Positions 23,138 to 34,500 of a stretch of DNA of 64,000 bases are shown in pieces. Origin of the DNA: Sepiola atlantica (Eukaryota; Mollusca; Cephalopoda; Sepiida; Sepiolidae); the NCBI GenBank assembly GCA_963556195.1, contig OY744537.1, positions 22,650,376-22,714,375 on the forward strand. Reading direction: 5' to 3'. Positions within the stretch are counted from its first letter, which is position 1, and each line of letters opens with the position of its first letter. Below the pieces are notes generated by a model. The model was given only the letters and a program-made list of their open reading frames with translations, had not been told where the DNA came from and did no database searches. Both the position numbers and the translations under genes were made by a program.

Positions 23138-23770
23138 CTGCGCATGCGTGGTCCCCCTCTGTATGTGACTCGATGTGGCGAGTGTAAAATTCAATAAATT
23201 TGAGCAATTTGGGGTATTTTTGACCCCCCCTTTGATCCCCTGGGGGCGAGAACCAGAATTTTTCTGATGTCAAGGATGCTCATTTTATATCCAGAACAAT
23301 TGCCTCTACATTTTGGCCAAGTTTCAGAAAAATTTAATGTATGGATCAAACGTTATGCGAGGAAAGGGTAATTTTTTGCCATTTTAGGGTGCTTTTGACC
23401 CCCTGGGGGCGCGAACCAGATTTTTCCAAGGTCAGAGATACTTATTTTCTATTAGGAACAATTGCCTCCACATTTTAGTCAAGTTTCAGAGAAATTGAAT
23501 CGATGGATGAAAAGTTATGGGGCAAAAAATGTCATTTTTTTGCCATTTTGGGGCCTTTTGATCCCCTGGGGGGGCTAACCAGATTTTTTTTTTAAATCGG
23601 AGAATGTCACTTTCTAACCTGACCAAAGTTACAACTTCATGCAAAATTTCAGAGAAATTCAATCGATGGTTGCGGAGAAAAATTTGGACGGACACACGGA
23701 CGGACACATGAACGGACAGACGGAAATGCCTCAAAACATAGGTCTCCCGATTTTATAAATCGGGGTACCA
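23138..23770. repeat. Dispersed repeat family A, copy 3
   Basis: It has the same start (GCGCATGCG, TGGTCCCC), internal GACCCCCTGGGGGCGCGAAC units and terminal CCGATTTTATAAATCGG hairpin as the copies at 4557 and 11292. It is the longest copy because it keeps a GGACGGACACACGGACGG segment before the end. Confidence 0.85.
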
Positions 23771-24178
23771 AATAGAAAGATATGTTGTGTTACAAATAAT
23801 TTGCATCGTCGTACTTATCTTGTGATGTTGATGTTTTGTCCAAGTAACAGTTATTGAGTTCTTTGTATTTTCTGCTATTATATTAGTTGGGAAGAAAGTG
23901 CCTTTGGTTTAACCGTTTTTCTCAGTTGCTGCTTCTGTCCAGAAAATTCCCCATGCATGTTGATGCCTGTTGTAGCAGTCGAAGCGATATTGAACTGACT
24001 TGCTTCTATGAACCACCAGGACAAAAAAGGAAGACTTTTTAAACACATGCAGGCTTTTTGATCAAGCTGGTTTCATCAGGCGATCTTTCTGAATGAACCA
24101 TTGATATTGTTACAATGAGGCCTGTTCAAAAGGAGTTGACTCTGAATCTCTTGTAATAATTTTTATATAACTTAAAAT

Positions 24179-24560
24179 TAATAAATATTCCTTAAATCTC
24201 AGTTTCTTTAGAGTATTTTAAAGAGTTTTTAGGGAGTATAATATGAGCACAACCCTCCATTTGAAAATTCAAATATTTCAGATTTGCATTAAATTTGATC
24301 ACACAATTAAGTAAGATTCACTGAATTTCATTTTCTTCTTAAGACCTCTTCAGAATCAAAATCATGTAATGGGTTTTGCTTAAAATTGGGCTACGGATTC
24401 TAGGCATAAGGTTTAGTATCATTATATCTTGATTTTACTCTTCACAAGGAGGCATAAAAGTGCTGTCAAACTGTTCTGCCCAGGGAACTAATTTTACACG
24501 TCCTGGAATGAGTATTCTTCTAGTATATAATCCAGGTAGGCTAAAAATCCACAGGGTAGA
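24179..24560 (+). repeat. Dispersed repeat family C, copy 1
   Basis: It starts TAAATATTCC and contains TCAGTTTCTTTAGAGTATTTTA, GAGCACAACC, ATTTCAGATTTGCATTAAATTTGAT, AAACTGTTCTG and TTAATTTTAC-like blocks in the same order as 39675-40050. It is about 375 bp, non-coding. The nature of the family is unclear. Confidence 0.7.
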
Positions 24561-24622
24561 AATCCAAAGGGAATCAAACCGGGCTTATAAAAGAGTGCTC
24601 AATAAAAATATAGAGCTGTATT

Positions 24623-24764
24623 GTGAATGCTTTTATTCAAACATGTACAAGGTTGGATCATAAAAGAATTCTCTGCCTGATGAGACCTCAGCTCTTGAGA
24701 GCTGTAGATCGATAACATCGACATGCCAGTGTAGCAGACCTTGTACATGTTTGAATAAAAGCAT

Positions 24765-24768
<4 letters not shown>
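24623..24768. repeat. Perfect 31-bp inverted repeat beside (TA)n
   Basis: GTGAATGC followed by TTTTATTCAAACATGTACAAGG and T (24623-24653) is matched base for base by its reverse complement at 24738-24768. The 84-bp spacer includes CAGCTC-TTGA-GAGCTG. A (TA)n tract of about 65 bp starts directly after the right arm. Sequence around 40670-40800 resembles the left part (GTGCTCAATA, ATAGAGCTG), so this is probably a dispersed family. Confidence 0.9.
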
Positions 24769-24835
<67 letters not shown>

Positions 24836-24837
<2 letters not shown>

Positions 24838-25383
24838 TTGCTAGGAGTTCTTACGCAAGTCAATATCACTGATTTGTTACTGACAATAACAAGCAGTGAT
24901 CCCTGTGGTCTGAGTGACAAAAGTTTTCCCAGATTTCCAGCATTCTCCACATCTTTCGATAACCATTGCAAATCATTTTGCTTTATCACAAGAGCTGTTT
25001 ACCATTGATTTTTCATCACAACGATCGTTGGCCTTCTCCGGAATTTGAGTGACAATAAGCCTCTCCAAGGTTCCAGCATGCTCCGCAAGTTTCTAGTTGA
25101 GGTTTAGTTGGTTTTTCTCCCTCCTCCGGCTTTTCATCTTTCTTGGCCCTTCACAACCACTTTGTGTAGTACCAGGTGCCACTATATGTGTGTATGTATC
25201 TGGACTGATTCAGTTTATGGGATTTCTGTACGTTTCAGTTCCCTTGGGCTCGTGTGATTTTCTTTTCTATATATTGTCTTCTATTTCTATTTCAACTTAC
25301 ATGTGGCTGGTTGCCGTTCGTTGATCATGTGAGTTGGTTCTTGCACTTGAGAATTTTCTTTAATATTTTGGCTATTTTCATCA
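24836..25383. other. Unassigned sequence upstream of the 5S-like unit
   Basis: This stretch has average GC content and pyrimidine-rich patches. No gene is recognised. It contains a repeated TGAGTGACAA..TTCCAGCAT..TCC motif near 24912-24950 and 25046-25085. Confidence 0.4.
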
Positions 25384-25500
25384 GCATACGGCACAATCAT
25401 GTTGACACACCGGTTCCCATTAGATCACCAAAGTTAAGTGACGTAAAGCCTGGTCAGTACTAGATGGGTGACCATTTGGGAATGATAGGCGCTGTATGTC
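25384..25500 (+). pseudogene. 5S rRNA-like unit
   Basis: About 117 bp aligns over the full length of metazoan 5S rRNA. It includes CACCGGTTC, GATCACCAAAGTTAAG (canonical GATCACCGAAGTTAAG), GGTCAGTACT, GATGGGTGACC and TGGGAAT, which together form the internal pol III promoter. About a quarter of positions differ from a typical 5S gene, so it is not expected to be functional. It ends where the 3' UTR of the antisense LINE begins. It could also be the head of a 5S-derived SINE, but the LINE next to it has the wrong orientation for a SINE tail. Confidence 0.75.
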
Positions 25501-26330
25501 ATCTTCCCATAACCGGGATATACATGCGGCTTGTGAATTTGACATTCCCTGGAAACTTCCTCCTTTGGAGAAAGCCAGCATAGCTCGACCAGGGCTAATA
25601 CCACACCAGGTATTACCGGTTCGTTATTTTCATTATTGCCGTGTGTTGTATGGTGTCGATCCTCCCTTTGATTCCAATTTCTCCTTGTCTTGGTATTATA
25701 GTGATTTTCTTCATGTTCCATATTTCTTTCAGTTTTCTGGCAAATTCCATGTATTTGCTTCGTTTTTCTGCCTCCTTGATCTTCACGTTCTAATCTGTTA
25801 AAACAGTCAAATCTACAATTTGAGAATTTTTTTCTCCTTCTTGTTGACTATTATCACGTCCGGTCTCCTTACTTGGATGAGTTTGTCTGTTTGTACTTCC
25901 ATGTCCCATAGGATTTTGTGCTTTTCATTTTCTAATACTGTTTCTGCTTTGTGTCTGTATCATTTGTCAAAGTGTAGACATTTGCATAATTCCCAGTGGA
26001 CTGCCTTTTCCATGCAGCCGTATCTTTTTTGTGATTCATTTTGGATAGTTTGCTGCATTCACTTATTATATGATTTACTGTTTTGTCTTTTTGTCCACAG
26101 AGTGTACATTTACTGTTTTCCTGGGTTTTGTCTATTTTAGCTACAATATAGTTTGTTCTGATCGGCTGTTAGTAGTGATTCAATTTCTCTGTTCAAGTAT
26201 CCTTTTTGTAGCCATGTTCGTTGTCCTCTCTTCTTTGATCACTCTTATAAACCGTTCACGTCGTTGTTTCTCTTCCCCTTTTGTTTTCTTTATTTCATTT
26301 AAAAAGCTAAATTAAAATTTAATATCACAT
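25501..26330 (-). pseudogene. RLE-type (R2-like) LINE C-terminus and 3' UTR
   Basis: Read on the minus strand it shows T-N-Y-I-V-A-K-I-D-K-T-Q, then a zinc knuckle C-T-L-C-G-Q-K-D-K-T-V-N-H-I-I-S-E-C (CX2CX7HX4C), then a broken stretch with R-x-D-V-I corresponding to the restriction-like endonuclease (RLE) motif. After it comes K-I-K-E-A-E-K-R-x-K-Y-M and W-N-M-K-K-I-T-I-I-P. This order is typical of R2/R4/NeSL-group LINEs. Several stops disrupt it. The last ~140 bp (25501-25640) looks like 3' UTR and meets the antisense 5S-like unit. Confidence 0.7.
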
Positions 26331-26525
26331 TTTGTGTTGATAATTTCAATTATAGTATTAATTTTATATTAATAATAAAAACATGCTTAACTAAGTAAAA
26401 ACTTTCATTAGGTATTTTCAAATATCCCATGAAAGGTTTTATTTAGTTTCAATAATTGCTCAAGTTTCAACAATGAGAACATATTTTTTTTTTCACTTTG
26501 CATTAGAAAGTTATCTCCCTTTGAT

Positions 26526-27154
26526 TGTTCAGGAATTGAGACCGATTCGATTACAAGGATCACCAGTTAGCGAGTGCTAACTTTTAACAATATAATATTG
26601 CTAATAAAAAGAAGAAACTGCAAAGTAAAAGAATAAAACTTTTATATGTAAACAATTTTACAAAAATGTAAAATTTAACAATAAAGTTTGAAGGATAAAA
26701 AAGTCTGAAACGACACGATGTGTTAACTTTGTCCTTAAAGTTTAGTATGCGTGTGTGCGTGTGTGTTTTTGGTTAAGCTTGTTCTTGCAGGGAGACAGCA
26801 GGCGTGCTTACAAGTGGATTGTTGCTGTCTTCATTGGTAGCGAGGCGCGTTGTCTGGTCTCGCCAAGAGAACTAATCTTTTTCAGATAATTCCCTGTTTT
26901 TTATTAAAAGTCTATTTTCACACCCACTTGATAAACACTTTTCTAAGTTCATCTTTCGGCCACATCTGTTATCACTTATTTGTAAAGTTCTGACCGGTAC
27001 TGTGACCCCTCTTCAAGAAGAAAGAAAGAAAGAAAAAGAAGAAGGAGAAGAGGAGAGAGTAAGCCGAACGAACCTAGAAAGAAAAGGGGTAGCTAATCAG
27101 GCTAGCACTTTTCCTCAATGCCCGTTCGTCTCATCGATCTATTGATCTGCCACA
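26526..27154 (+). repeat. Dispersed repeat family B, second copy
   Basis: It matches 15657-16367 through the shared blocks GATCACCAGTTAGCGAG, TATAATATTG, ACAATAAAGTTTG, GACAGCAGGCGTGCTTA and GAAAGAAAGAAAGA, ending CGATCTATTGATCTGCCACA. It lacks the CTGGGGTTCGCACTTCAAG-type segment found in the nested copy. Confidence 0.75.
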
Positions 27155-27164
27155 AAGTCATCTT

Positions 27165-27335
27165 GTAAGACGAGCACATTTATACATTAATGGTACAAAT
27201 AAAACTTTCAACAATCAATTTGTCGCTAAGCCTTGTTGCAAGTGAACCTGCAACCTTGCAGGTCTAACAAATAGGTGCGACTAACGAGGAGGAGTTTATA
27301 CAGACCAGACCATCCTGAGACATGATCTCCGTGGA
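27165..27335 (-). repeat. tRNA-like SINE head (degenerate)
   Basis: The minus strand reads CGTTAGTCGCACC, ATTTGTTAGA, GGTTGCAGGTTCACTTGCA. These resemble a tRNA D arm, anticodon region and T arm with B box (GGTTC). CAAATTGATTGTTGAAAGT and an AT-rich tail follow. The A box is poor and no acceptor stem closes, so it is a tRNA-derived SINE scrap, not a tRNA gene. Confidence 0.35.
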
Positions 27336-27424
27336 CTTTATGCTAAAGGCTGATTCACTAAACAAACAAACAATAGCAACTGAACTGATTTCCTTAACTT
27401 TAAAGGCCATGGTTAAATGCAAAG

Positions 27425-27735
27425 TTAAAGGGGGACCGGCCTACTTATATTTACTTCCTTCCCACCACAAGAAGATGTGGCATAAGGTCGGAAAGTGAGA
27501 AGAATCAAGCCAGCACTCCTAAGGAAAGAACACTCTGACCATTTCAAAATTGCCTGGGTAGCCCTCTCGGCATTCCTCGATAGTGGTGCCTTAGGCAGTT
27601 AGCAATATTAACTCCAACCTAAAGAGGGGGAGGGGCAAGGCTTGGGAGGATGGATCTCCTAGGATTACTCAGGACCAATACCTCATGCCGACAGATAAAA
27701 GCTCACTGAAATGGCCTAGTTTCTGGCAGACTGAT
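27425..27735 (-). repeat. U2-headed retroposon, divergent headless copy
   Basis: It aligns with the body of the copies at 29222 and 47638: a CCACAAG..GATG block, GAACACTCTGACCATTT, AAAATTGCCTGGG, AGCC, TCGGCATTCC, GCAGTTAGCAAT, AAGAGGGG, GGGAGGATGGA, CTCCTAG. It is clearly older, and the U2 head cannot be seen at its right end. Confidence 0.55.
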
Positions 27736-28104
27736 TGTCGAGAACGAATCCTCGACTAGTATGCACCAATCTGATGTCTTTAAGCAACTGAAATTGCAGA
27801 AGACGACTTACCAACTGCCGACGAACATAACCAGTAATGAAGATGCAATGTCGATATCTAAAATTCGTAATAATGATTCGTTTGGATTATTTAGATTATT
27901 CAAACTACCAAATACTCCAAATAGCACAAAATATCAATACTCATCTAAAGAAATTCCAAAACATCCCATTCATTATTTAAAAAAAAAACAAAAAAAAACG
28001 TATTAGTTTTTATATCATTATTTTTGCTATTATTTCAGTAAAACCATAACTACTTTTTTATAGTGCAAGTGTAATTCGTAATATTTATGAAAAAAACAAA
28101 AATT

Positions 28105-28590
28105 AAGAAATTTCTTGTTTACTTTTATTCACACAAAATTAGGCATATTGCCACTAGCTCATAAGGGGCTACTATGATAGGAGTCAGATTTTGGGAGGCA
28201 GTCTTGGTGTAAAGCTGGCAGCAAGATGTTTGTTCACATTACATTTAAGTTTATGCATCAGAGTAGAAAATCTTCCGACACCTAAAGACGTGCACAGTGA
28301 AGGGGAGAGATTTTGCTGCTAGTCGGGTGGGGTAAGAGTATTTACGTTGGGGTGATACAAGTGCAGCGAGTTCGTCTGAGCACATTCCATGGAAGTACTT
28401 GTAAAACAAGCACAGGGATTCAACTCTGCAGCGATGCGACAGGGGCTGGAGCTTGGCAGACAGTGCGGAACCTATTAGGTTAGAAATTCTTTTTTGTATC
28501 CTGTTCAAGCTAGTGTTTGGTGCACCAGCCCAGATGTGGCAACAATTCTCCATAACCCTTTCACTAACTGTTCGGGTTGCACTACTACTA
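28105..28590 (-). pseudogene. LINE C-terminus and 3' UTR, copy 3
   Basis: The minus strand keeps an open stretch from about 28590 to 28251: V-M-E-N-C-C-H-I-W-A-G-A-P, R-I-Q-K-R-I-S-N-L-I-G-S-A-L, P-L-S-H-R-C-R-V-E-S-L-C-L-F-Y-K-Y-F-H-G-M-C-S-D-E-L, T-R-L-A-A-K-S-L-P-F-T-V. The 3' UTR follows (AAATGTAATGTGAACAAAC, CTAGTGGCAATA) and ends in AATAAAAGTAAAC. It matches 12085-12725. The 5' end is truncated in a (TACTAC)/(ATAAT)-rich stretch. Confidence 0.75.
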
Positions 28591-29221
28591 CTAATATTGA
28601 TAATATTAATAATAAAAATACTACTAATAATATTCAATACTTTGTCATCAGTCTTGAATAAGAGCCCTTTCCTTCCCTTCCCTCCCCAGAAAAGAAATGT
28701 AGAAAGAGAGAAAAAGTTACACTGCAAGCATAATATTTATGTCAACATCTAAAAATTATGTTTTGAAATACAAAAGAATTGTGAAAAAGGAGGAGGATAT
28801 GCTAAAAGCTTAGATAAAGTATTAGTAGAGAGAAGCCTTTTGAAATAGTCAGCAGTTAAGTTAGTAGTTTAGAGGCTGTTCTAGACAAGGAAATGATAAT
28901 TGAAATGTCCTAGGAATTTATGATGCAACCAACCCGGCTGGTGATGATGGTTTTCAGAATTGAATAAATTAATATTACGACTATTAAACGTCGTTTGTGG
29001 TCACCAATCAATCTCAATCTAGCTTTCAGCTAATCAAGAACAAGGAAAATCAAGATGGGGACCCAGACACAGGTGGATGGCACAAAATGGGGTCACTTAG
29101 AACAACCATTTCATTCAGGATGGAACATTTAAATAAAAATATTTGAATTCTGATGATGGTGAATGTTCAGAGTATATATATAGATGCTCATGTAGTATCG
29201 TCACCTTCAGCAGTAGAAACA
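28591..29221. other. AT-rich intergenic DNA
   Basis: No gene is supported. Near 28965-29060, AATAAATTAATATT is followed by TTTGTGGTCACC and GATGGGGACCCAGA, which could be an LTR end with leader. Confidence 0.4.
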
Positions 29222-29572
29222 GAGTATTGATTTACTCCTCTCCAGGAGTTAGGCACAAGGCCAGTTTTTATCTTACTCCCACAAGTAAGATGTGACCCAA
29301 GGTCGGGTCGGGAAAGTGGGGTTTGAAAATTGCCTGGGCAGCCCTGTCGGGATTCCCCGGTAGGGGCGCCTCAGGCAGTAAGCAATAAACTTACTCCTCC
29401 CCAAAGAGGGGAGGCGAAGCCTGGGAGGGTGGACCTCCTAGAACTGCACAGGACAGACCCATAGACCGGCATAAATAAATCAAACCCCGAAGGCCAAGAC
29501 AATACCAGTCTAAGGGGTGCAGTATCCATCGGAACAGATACTACACTTTGATCTTAGCCAAAAGATGTCATG
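29222..29572 (-). repeat. U2 snRNA-headed retroposon (minus copy)
   Basis: On the minus strand the 5' end reads TTTTGGCTAAGATCAAAGTG and TAGTATCTGTTC, which is the conserved 5' part of U2 snRNA (GGCCTTTTGGCTAAGATCAAGTGTAGTATCTGTTC in animals). The U2 match then stops. A body of about 290 bp follows: GGATACTGCACCCC, TTGTCTTGGCCTTCGGG, CCTCCCCTCTTTGGGGAGG, GAGGCGCC, CAGGCAATTTT, ending AACTCCTGGAGAGGAGTAAA. Copies: 47638-48005 (-), 49640-49795 (-), 49946-50285 (+), and a headless one at 27425. Confidence 0.85.
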
Positions 29573-29736
29573 ACGCACATTTGCAGCACATGGGAGCCCT
29601 TGGGTCATTGTATCGGACAATACCAGCAGTTTCACCAATGAAGAAATTTTCACATGTTTCACTTTGAATGGCTTTAAAGCAAGTCAATTCATAATACAGG
29701 CCTGGCAAACCTGCGACTGGAATCCACAACTGGATG

Positions 29737-29930
29737 CGGAAATGAAAAGACCAAAATTATTACTAAATAATAATTACAGAGAAAAGTTTTAGTAAGAAAT
29801 AAATCAATTATTGTAAGCTGCTTCCTAATAATATGCATAGTTGCTAATTACTGGACATTACTAAGAAATTTCTTATTAAGACTTTTCTCTGTAATAGTTA
29901 TTTAGTAGTAATTTTGATCTTCACATGTCC
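29737..29930. mobile_element. MITE-like hairpin with ~65-bp arms
   Basis: The left arm (29737-29805) and right arm (about 29868-29930) pair with few mismatches: GCGGA-ATG, AAGA(C/T)CAAAATTA, TACTAAATAA, ATTACAGAGAAAAGT. About 60 bp of loop separates them. No ORF or clear target duplication is present. Confidence 0.75.
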
Positions 29931-29954
29931 GCCCCCCCCCCTCCCAGTCGTGGA

Positions 29955-30185
29955 CCCCAGCCAGGCCTGTATCATGGATCGCCTTGCTATAAACACATTA
30001 GATGTTCACCATATCATTCATTGTCAGTTGGCAAGGGAAAGCCAAGGAAAGCATGTGAGGAAGTGATAAGGATGGATCTGAGAGAAGGAGGGATAAATAA
30101 AGAACTGATCAGACATAGGTTAGTTTAGAAGTCAATTTTTACAACACATGCCAGCATGTAAAACAACCGTTCAACTGAATATTAT
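29955..30185 (+). pseudogene. LINE C-terminal fragment, plus strand
   Basis: It reads G-K-G-K-P-R-K-A-C-E-E-V-I-R-M-D-L-R-E-G-G-I-N-K-E-L, then a stop and T-H-A-S-M. This R/K-G-x-P-R-K..W..V...DL...G motif is the usual C-terminus of RTE/CR1-like LINEs. It is related to the reversed copy at 30855-31300. Confidence 0.6.
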
Positions 30186-30187
30186 GC

Positions 30188-30298
30188 TGCTGCTGCTGTT
30201 GTTGTTGTTCATCATCATCATCATCATCAGCATCATCATCATCAGCATCATCATCATCATTATTTTTATTACACCAGTATATAAATATACTGCTGCTG

Positions 30299-30363
<65 letters not shown>

Positions 30364-30365
30364 TA
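30188..30365. repeat. (CTG)/(TTG)/(CAT)n compound microsatellite
   Basis: CTG and TTG triplets pass into CAT/ATC triplets. A 20-bp block, ACACCAGTATATAAATATAC, interrupts the tract near 30271 and recurs just after it near 30384. Poly-Met, poly-His or poly-Asp frames here are artefacts. Confidence 0.9.
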
Positions 30366-30854
30366 TTTATTAATTAATTGATTACACCAGTATATAAATA
30401 TACTTACAACTTATCACATATAACGATGTTATAATCTTATTTTATTCTTAGTAACATTCTTAATGAACGTTTGCAATTTATCAGAGATGAGAATGGTCTC
30501 CGTCAGCAGAAGCAAGAACATGCTTCTATGTCAGTACGTCAATGTTAAGGTAAATAGATTGAATGTTCTGATGTTATCAAAAAGTCATATTGTTTTTCGT
30601 TATTTTGCTATTCCTTTGTGTTGTCTGCTGAAGAGCTACTTTGTCTCCTTGAAAATAACCACTTTCTTATCTTTATTCTGTTCCTTCCTTTCTTTCTGGC
30701 ATCCACAATCCTGAGTGCAGCAGGAAGTGACACACTTTTTATAAAGACTTATGATTTGTCATGTAGACACTTTTTGGTTTGTTCTTCAGAGATCTTACCA
30801 TTCTTTATGCTGTAGAACTTCTTGTATATTGTCATTTATCTATCATAATCGGTG

Positions 30855-31300
30855 ATCATATTCAGTTCAACGTCTGTTTTACATGCTGGCATGTGTTGAC
30901 TGGCTTTCAGAAATTGACTTCCAATCTAACCTATCTCTGACTAGGTCTTTATTTATCTCTATTTTTCTCAAAACCCATCCTCATCACCTCTTTCCATCTT
31001 TTCCTTGACCTTCCCCAACCATGCTACCTCAACTGTTCTACATCTACTAAACTAAGAATTCTCACTAATTCTTTCAATGTGACCATACCATCGAAGTCTC
31101 CTGTTCTGCACACATCTCCCTATACTGCCCAGATTTAACCTTCCTCTGAGGCTGTCTTTAAAACTAACATTACACCATCGTATCATTCTCATATAATTTC
31201 TCTCCATGCAACATATAATCCTCAATTCTCACTAACCAGGTTCAACTTCCATACATCATCACACCGTGCATATATACCTGATAGATTCTTCCCTTGGTTG
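30855..31300 (-). pseudogene. LINE C-terminal fragment, minus strand
   Basis: The minus strand reads R-M-I-R-W-C-N-V-S-F-K-D-S-L-R-G-R-L, R-R-L-R-W-Y-G-H-I-E-R-I, then K-V-K-E-K-M and D-K-D/T-S-x-R-x-R-L-D-W-K-S, followed by the T-H-A-S-M segment. L-R-W-x-G-H-I/V-E-R is a hallmark of RTE/CR1-like LINE C-termini. It forms an inverted pair with 30035-30185. Confidence 0.65.
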
Positions 31301-31552
31301 ACAATGGTAACACTCTGATTATCTTCTGTATAATAATTTATCTTGTCTCCTCTTCTCTTAACACAACCGTAACGCTGCCAATGGGTATGTTAAGCCAACA
31401 AGATGTAATTAATCATAGGGTTTAGCTAAGAAAGTTGTTAAATCTGTAGAAGAAAATGTGTAAAAACAACAATAGAAGACAGCTCAGAAAAATTCAAGAA
31501 ATTCTGTTTGTATTAAATTTGAGTATTTCATAGTATTTTAACTTTTATTGAG

Positions 31553-34500
31553 AAATATGGTTACAAATATTAATTTTTATGGTTACAAATTATGGTTACA
31601 AATATTAATTTTTATGGTTACAAATATGGTTACAAATTATTGTTACAAATATTAATTTTCATGGTTACAAATATGGTTACAAATTATGGTTACAAATATT
31701 AATTTTGATGGTTACAGATTATGGTTACAAATATTAATTTTTATGGTTACAAATTATGGTTACAAATATTAATTTTTATGATTACAAATATGGTTACAAA
31801 TTATGGTTACAAATATTAATTTTTATGGTTACAAATATGGTTACAAATTATTGTTACAAATATTAATTTTCATGGTTACAAATATGGTTACAAATTATGG
31901 TTACAAATATTAATTTTTATGGTTACAAATTATGGTTACGAATATTAATTTTTATGGTTACAAATTATGGTTACAAATATTAATTTTTATGGTTACAAAT
32001 ATGGTTACAAATTATGGTTACAAATATTAATTTTATGGTTACAAATATGGTTACAAATAATGGTTACAAATATTAATTTTTATGGTTACAAATATGGTTA
32101 CAAATTATGGTTACAAATATAAATTTTTATGGTTACAAATTATGGTTACAAATATTAATTTTTATGGTTACAAATATGGTTACGAATTATGGTTACAAAT
32201 ATTAATTTTTATGGTTACAAATTATGGTTACAAATTATTGTTACAAATATTAATTTTTATGGTTACAAATATGGTTACAAATATTAATTTTTATGGTTAC
32301 AAATATGGTTACAAATTATGGTTACAAATATTAATTTTTATGGTTACAAATATGGTTACAAATTATTGTTACAAATATTAATTTTCATGGTTACAAATAT
32401 GGTTACAAATTATGGTTACAAATATTAATTTTTATGGTTACAAATTATGGTTACGAATATTAATTTTTATGGTTACAAATTATGGTTACAAATTATGGTT
32501 ACAAATATTAATTTTATGGTTACAAATATGGTTACAAATTATGGTTACAAATATAAATTGTTATGGTTACAAATTATGGTTACAAATATTAATTTTTATG
32601 GTTACAAATATGGTTACGAATTATGGTTACAAATATTAATTTTTATGGTTACAAATTATGGTTACAAATTATTGTTTCAAATATTAATTTTTATGGTTAC
32701 AAATATGGTTACAAATATGGTTACAAATTATGGTTACAAATATTAATTTTTATGGTTACAAATTATGGTTACAAATATTAATTTTTATGGTTACAAATAT
32801 GGTTACAAATTATGGTTACAAATATTAATTTTTATGGTTACAAATTCTGGTTACAAATATTAATTTTTATGGTTACAAATATGGTAACAAATTATGGTTA
32901 CAAATATTAATTTTTATGGTTACAAATTATGGTTACAAATATTAATTTTTATGATTACAAATATGGTTACAAATTATGGTTACAAATATTAATTTTTATG
33001 GTTACAAATATGGTTACAAATTATTGTTACAAATATTAATTTTCATGGTTACAAATATGGTTACAAATTATGGTAACAAATATTAATTTTTATGGTTACA
33101 AATTATGGTTACGAATATTAATTTTTATGGTTACAAATTATGGTTACAAATATTAATTTTTATGGTTACAAATATGGTTACAAATTATGGTTACAAATAT
33201 TAATTTTTATGGTTACAAATATGGTTACAAATTATGGTTACAAATATAAATTTTTATGGTTACAAATTATGGTTACAAATATTAATTTTTATGGTTACAA
33301 ATATGGTTACGAATTATGGTTACAAATATTAATTTTTATGGTTACAAATTATGGTTACAAATTATTGTTACAAATATTAATTTTTATGGTTACAAATATG
33401 GTTACAAATATTAATTTTTATGGTTACAAATATGGTTACAAATTATGGTTACAAATATTAATTTTTATGGTTACAAATTATGGTTACGAATATTAATTTT
33501 TATGGTTACAAATTATGGTTACAAATATTAATTTTTATGGTTACAAATATGGTTACAAATTATGGTTACAAATATTAATTTTATGGTTACAAATATGGTT
33601 ACAAATAATGGTTACAAATATTAATTTTTATGGTTACAAATTATGGTTACAAATATACATTTTTATGGTTACAAATTATGGTTACAAATATTAATTTTTA
33701 TGGTTACAAATATGGTTACGAATTATGGTTACAAATATTAATTTTTATGGTTACAAATATGGTTACAAATTATTGTTACAAATATTAATTTTCATGGTTA
33801 CAAATATGGTTACAAATTATAGTTACAAATATTAATTTTTATGGTTACAAATTATGGTTACGAATATTAATTTTTATGGTTACAAATTATGGTTACAAAT
33901 TATGGTTACAAATATTAATTTTATGGTTACAAATATGGTTACAAATTATGGTTACAAATATAAATTGTTATGGTTACAAATTATGGTTACAAATATTAAT
34001 TTTTATGGTTACAAATATGGTTACGAATTATGGTTACAAATATTAATTTTTATGGTTACAAATTATGGTTACAAATTATTGTTTCAAACATTAATTTTTA
34101 TGGTTACAAATATGGTTACAAATATGGTTACAAATTATGGTTACAAATATTAATTTTTATGGTTACAAATTATGGTTACAAATATTAATTTTTATGGTAA
34201 CAAATATGGTTACAAATTATGGTTACAAATATTAATTTTTATGGTTCCAAATTCTGGTTACAAATATTAATTTTTATGGTTACAAATTATGGTTACAAAT
34301 TATTGTTTCAAATATTAATTTTATGGTTACAAATATGGTTACAAATTATGGTTACAAATATTAATTTTTATGGTTACAAATTATGGTTACAAATATTAAT
34401 TTTTATGATTACAAATATGATTACAAATTATGGTTACAAATATTAATTTTTATGGTTACAAATATGGTTACAAATTATGGTTACAAATATTAATTTTCAT

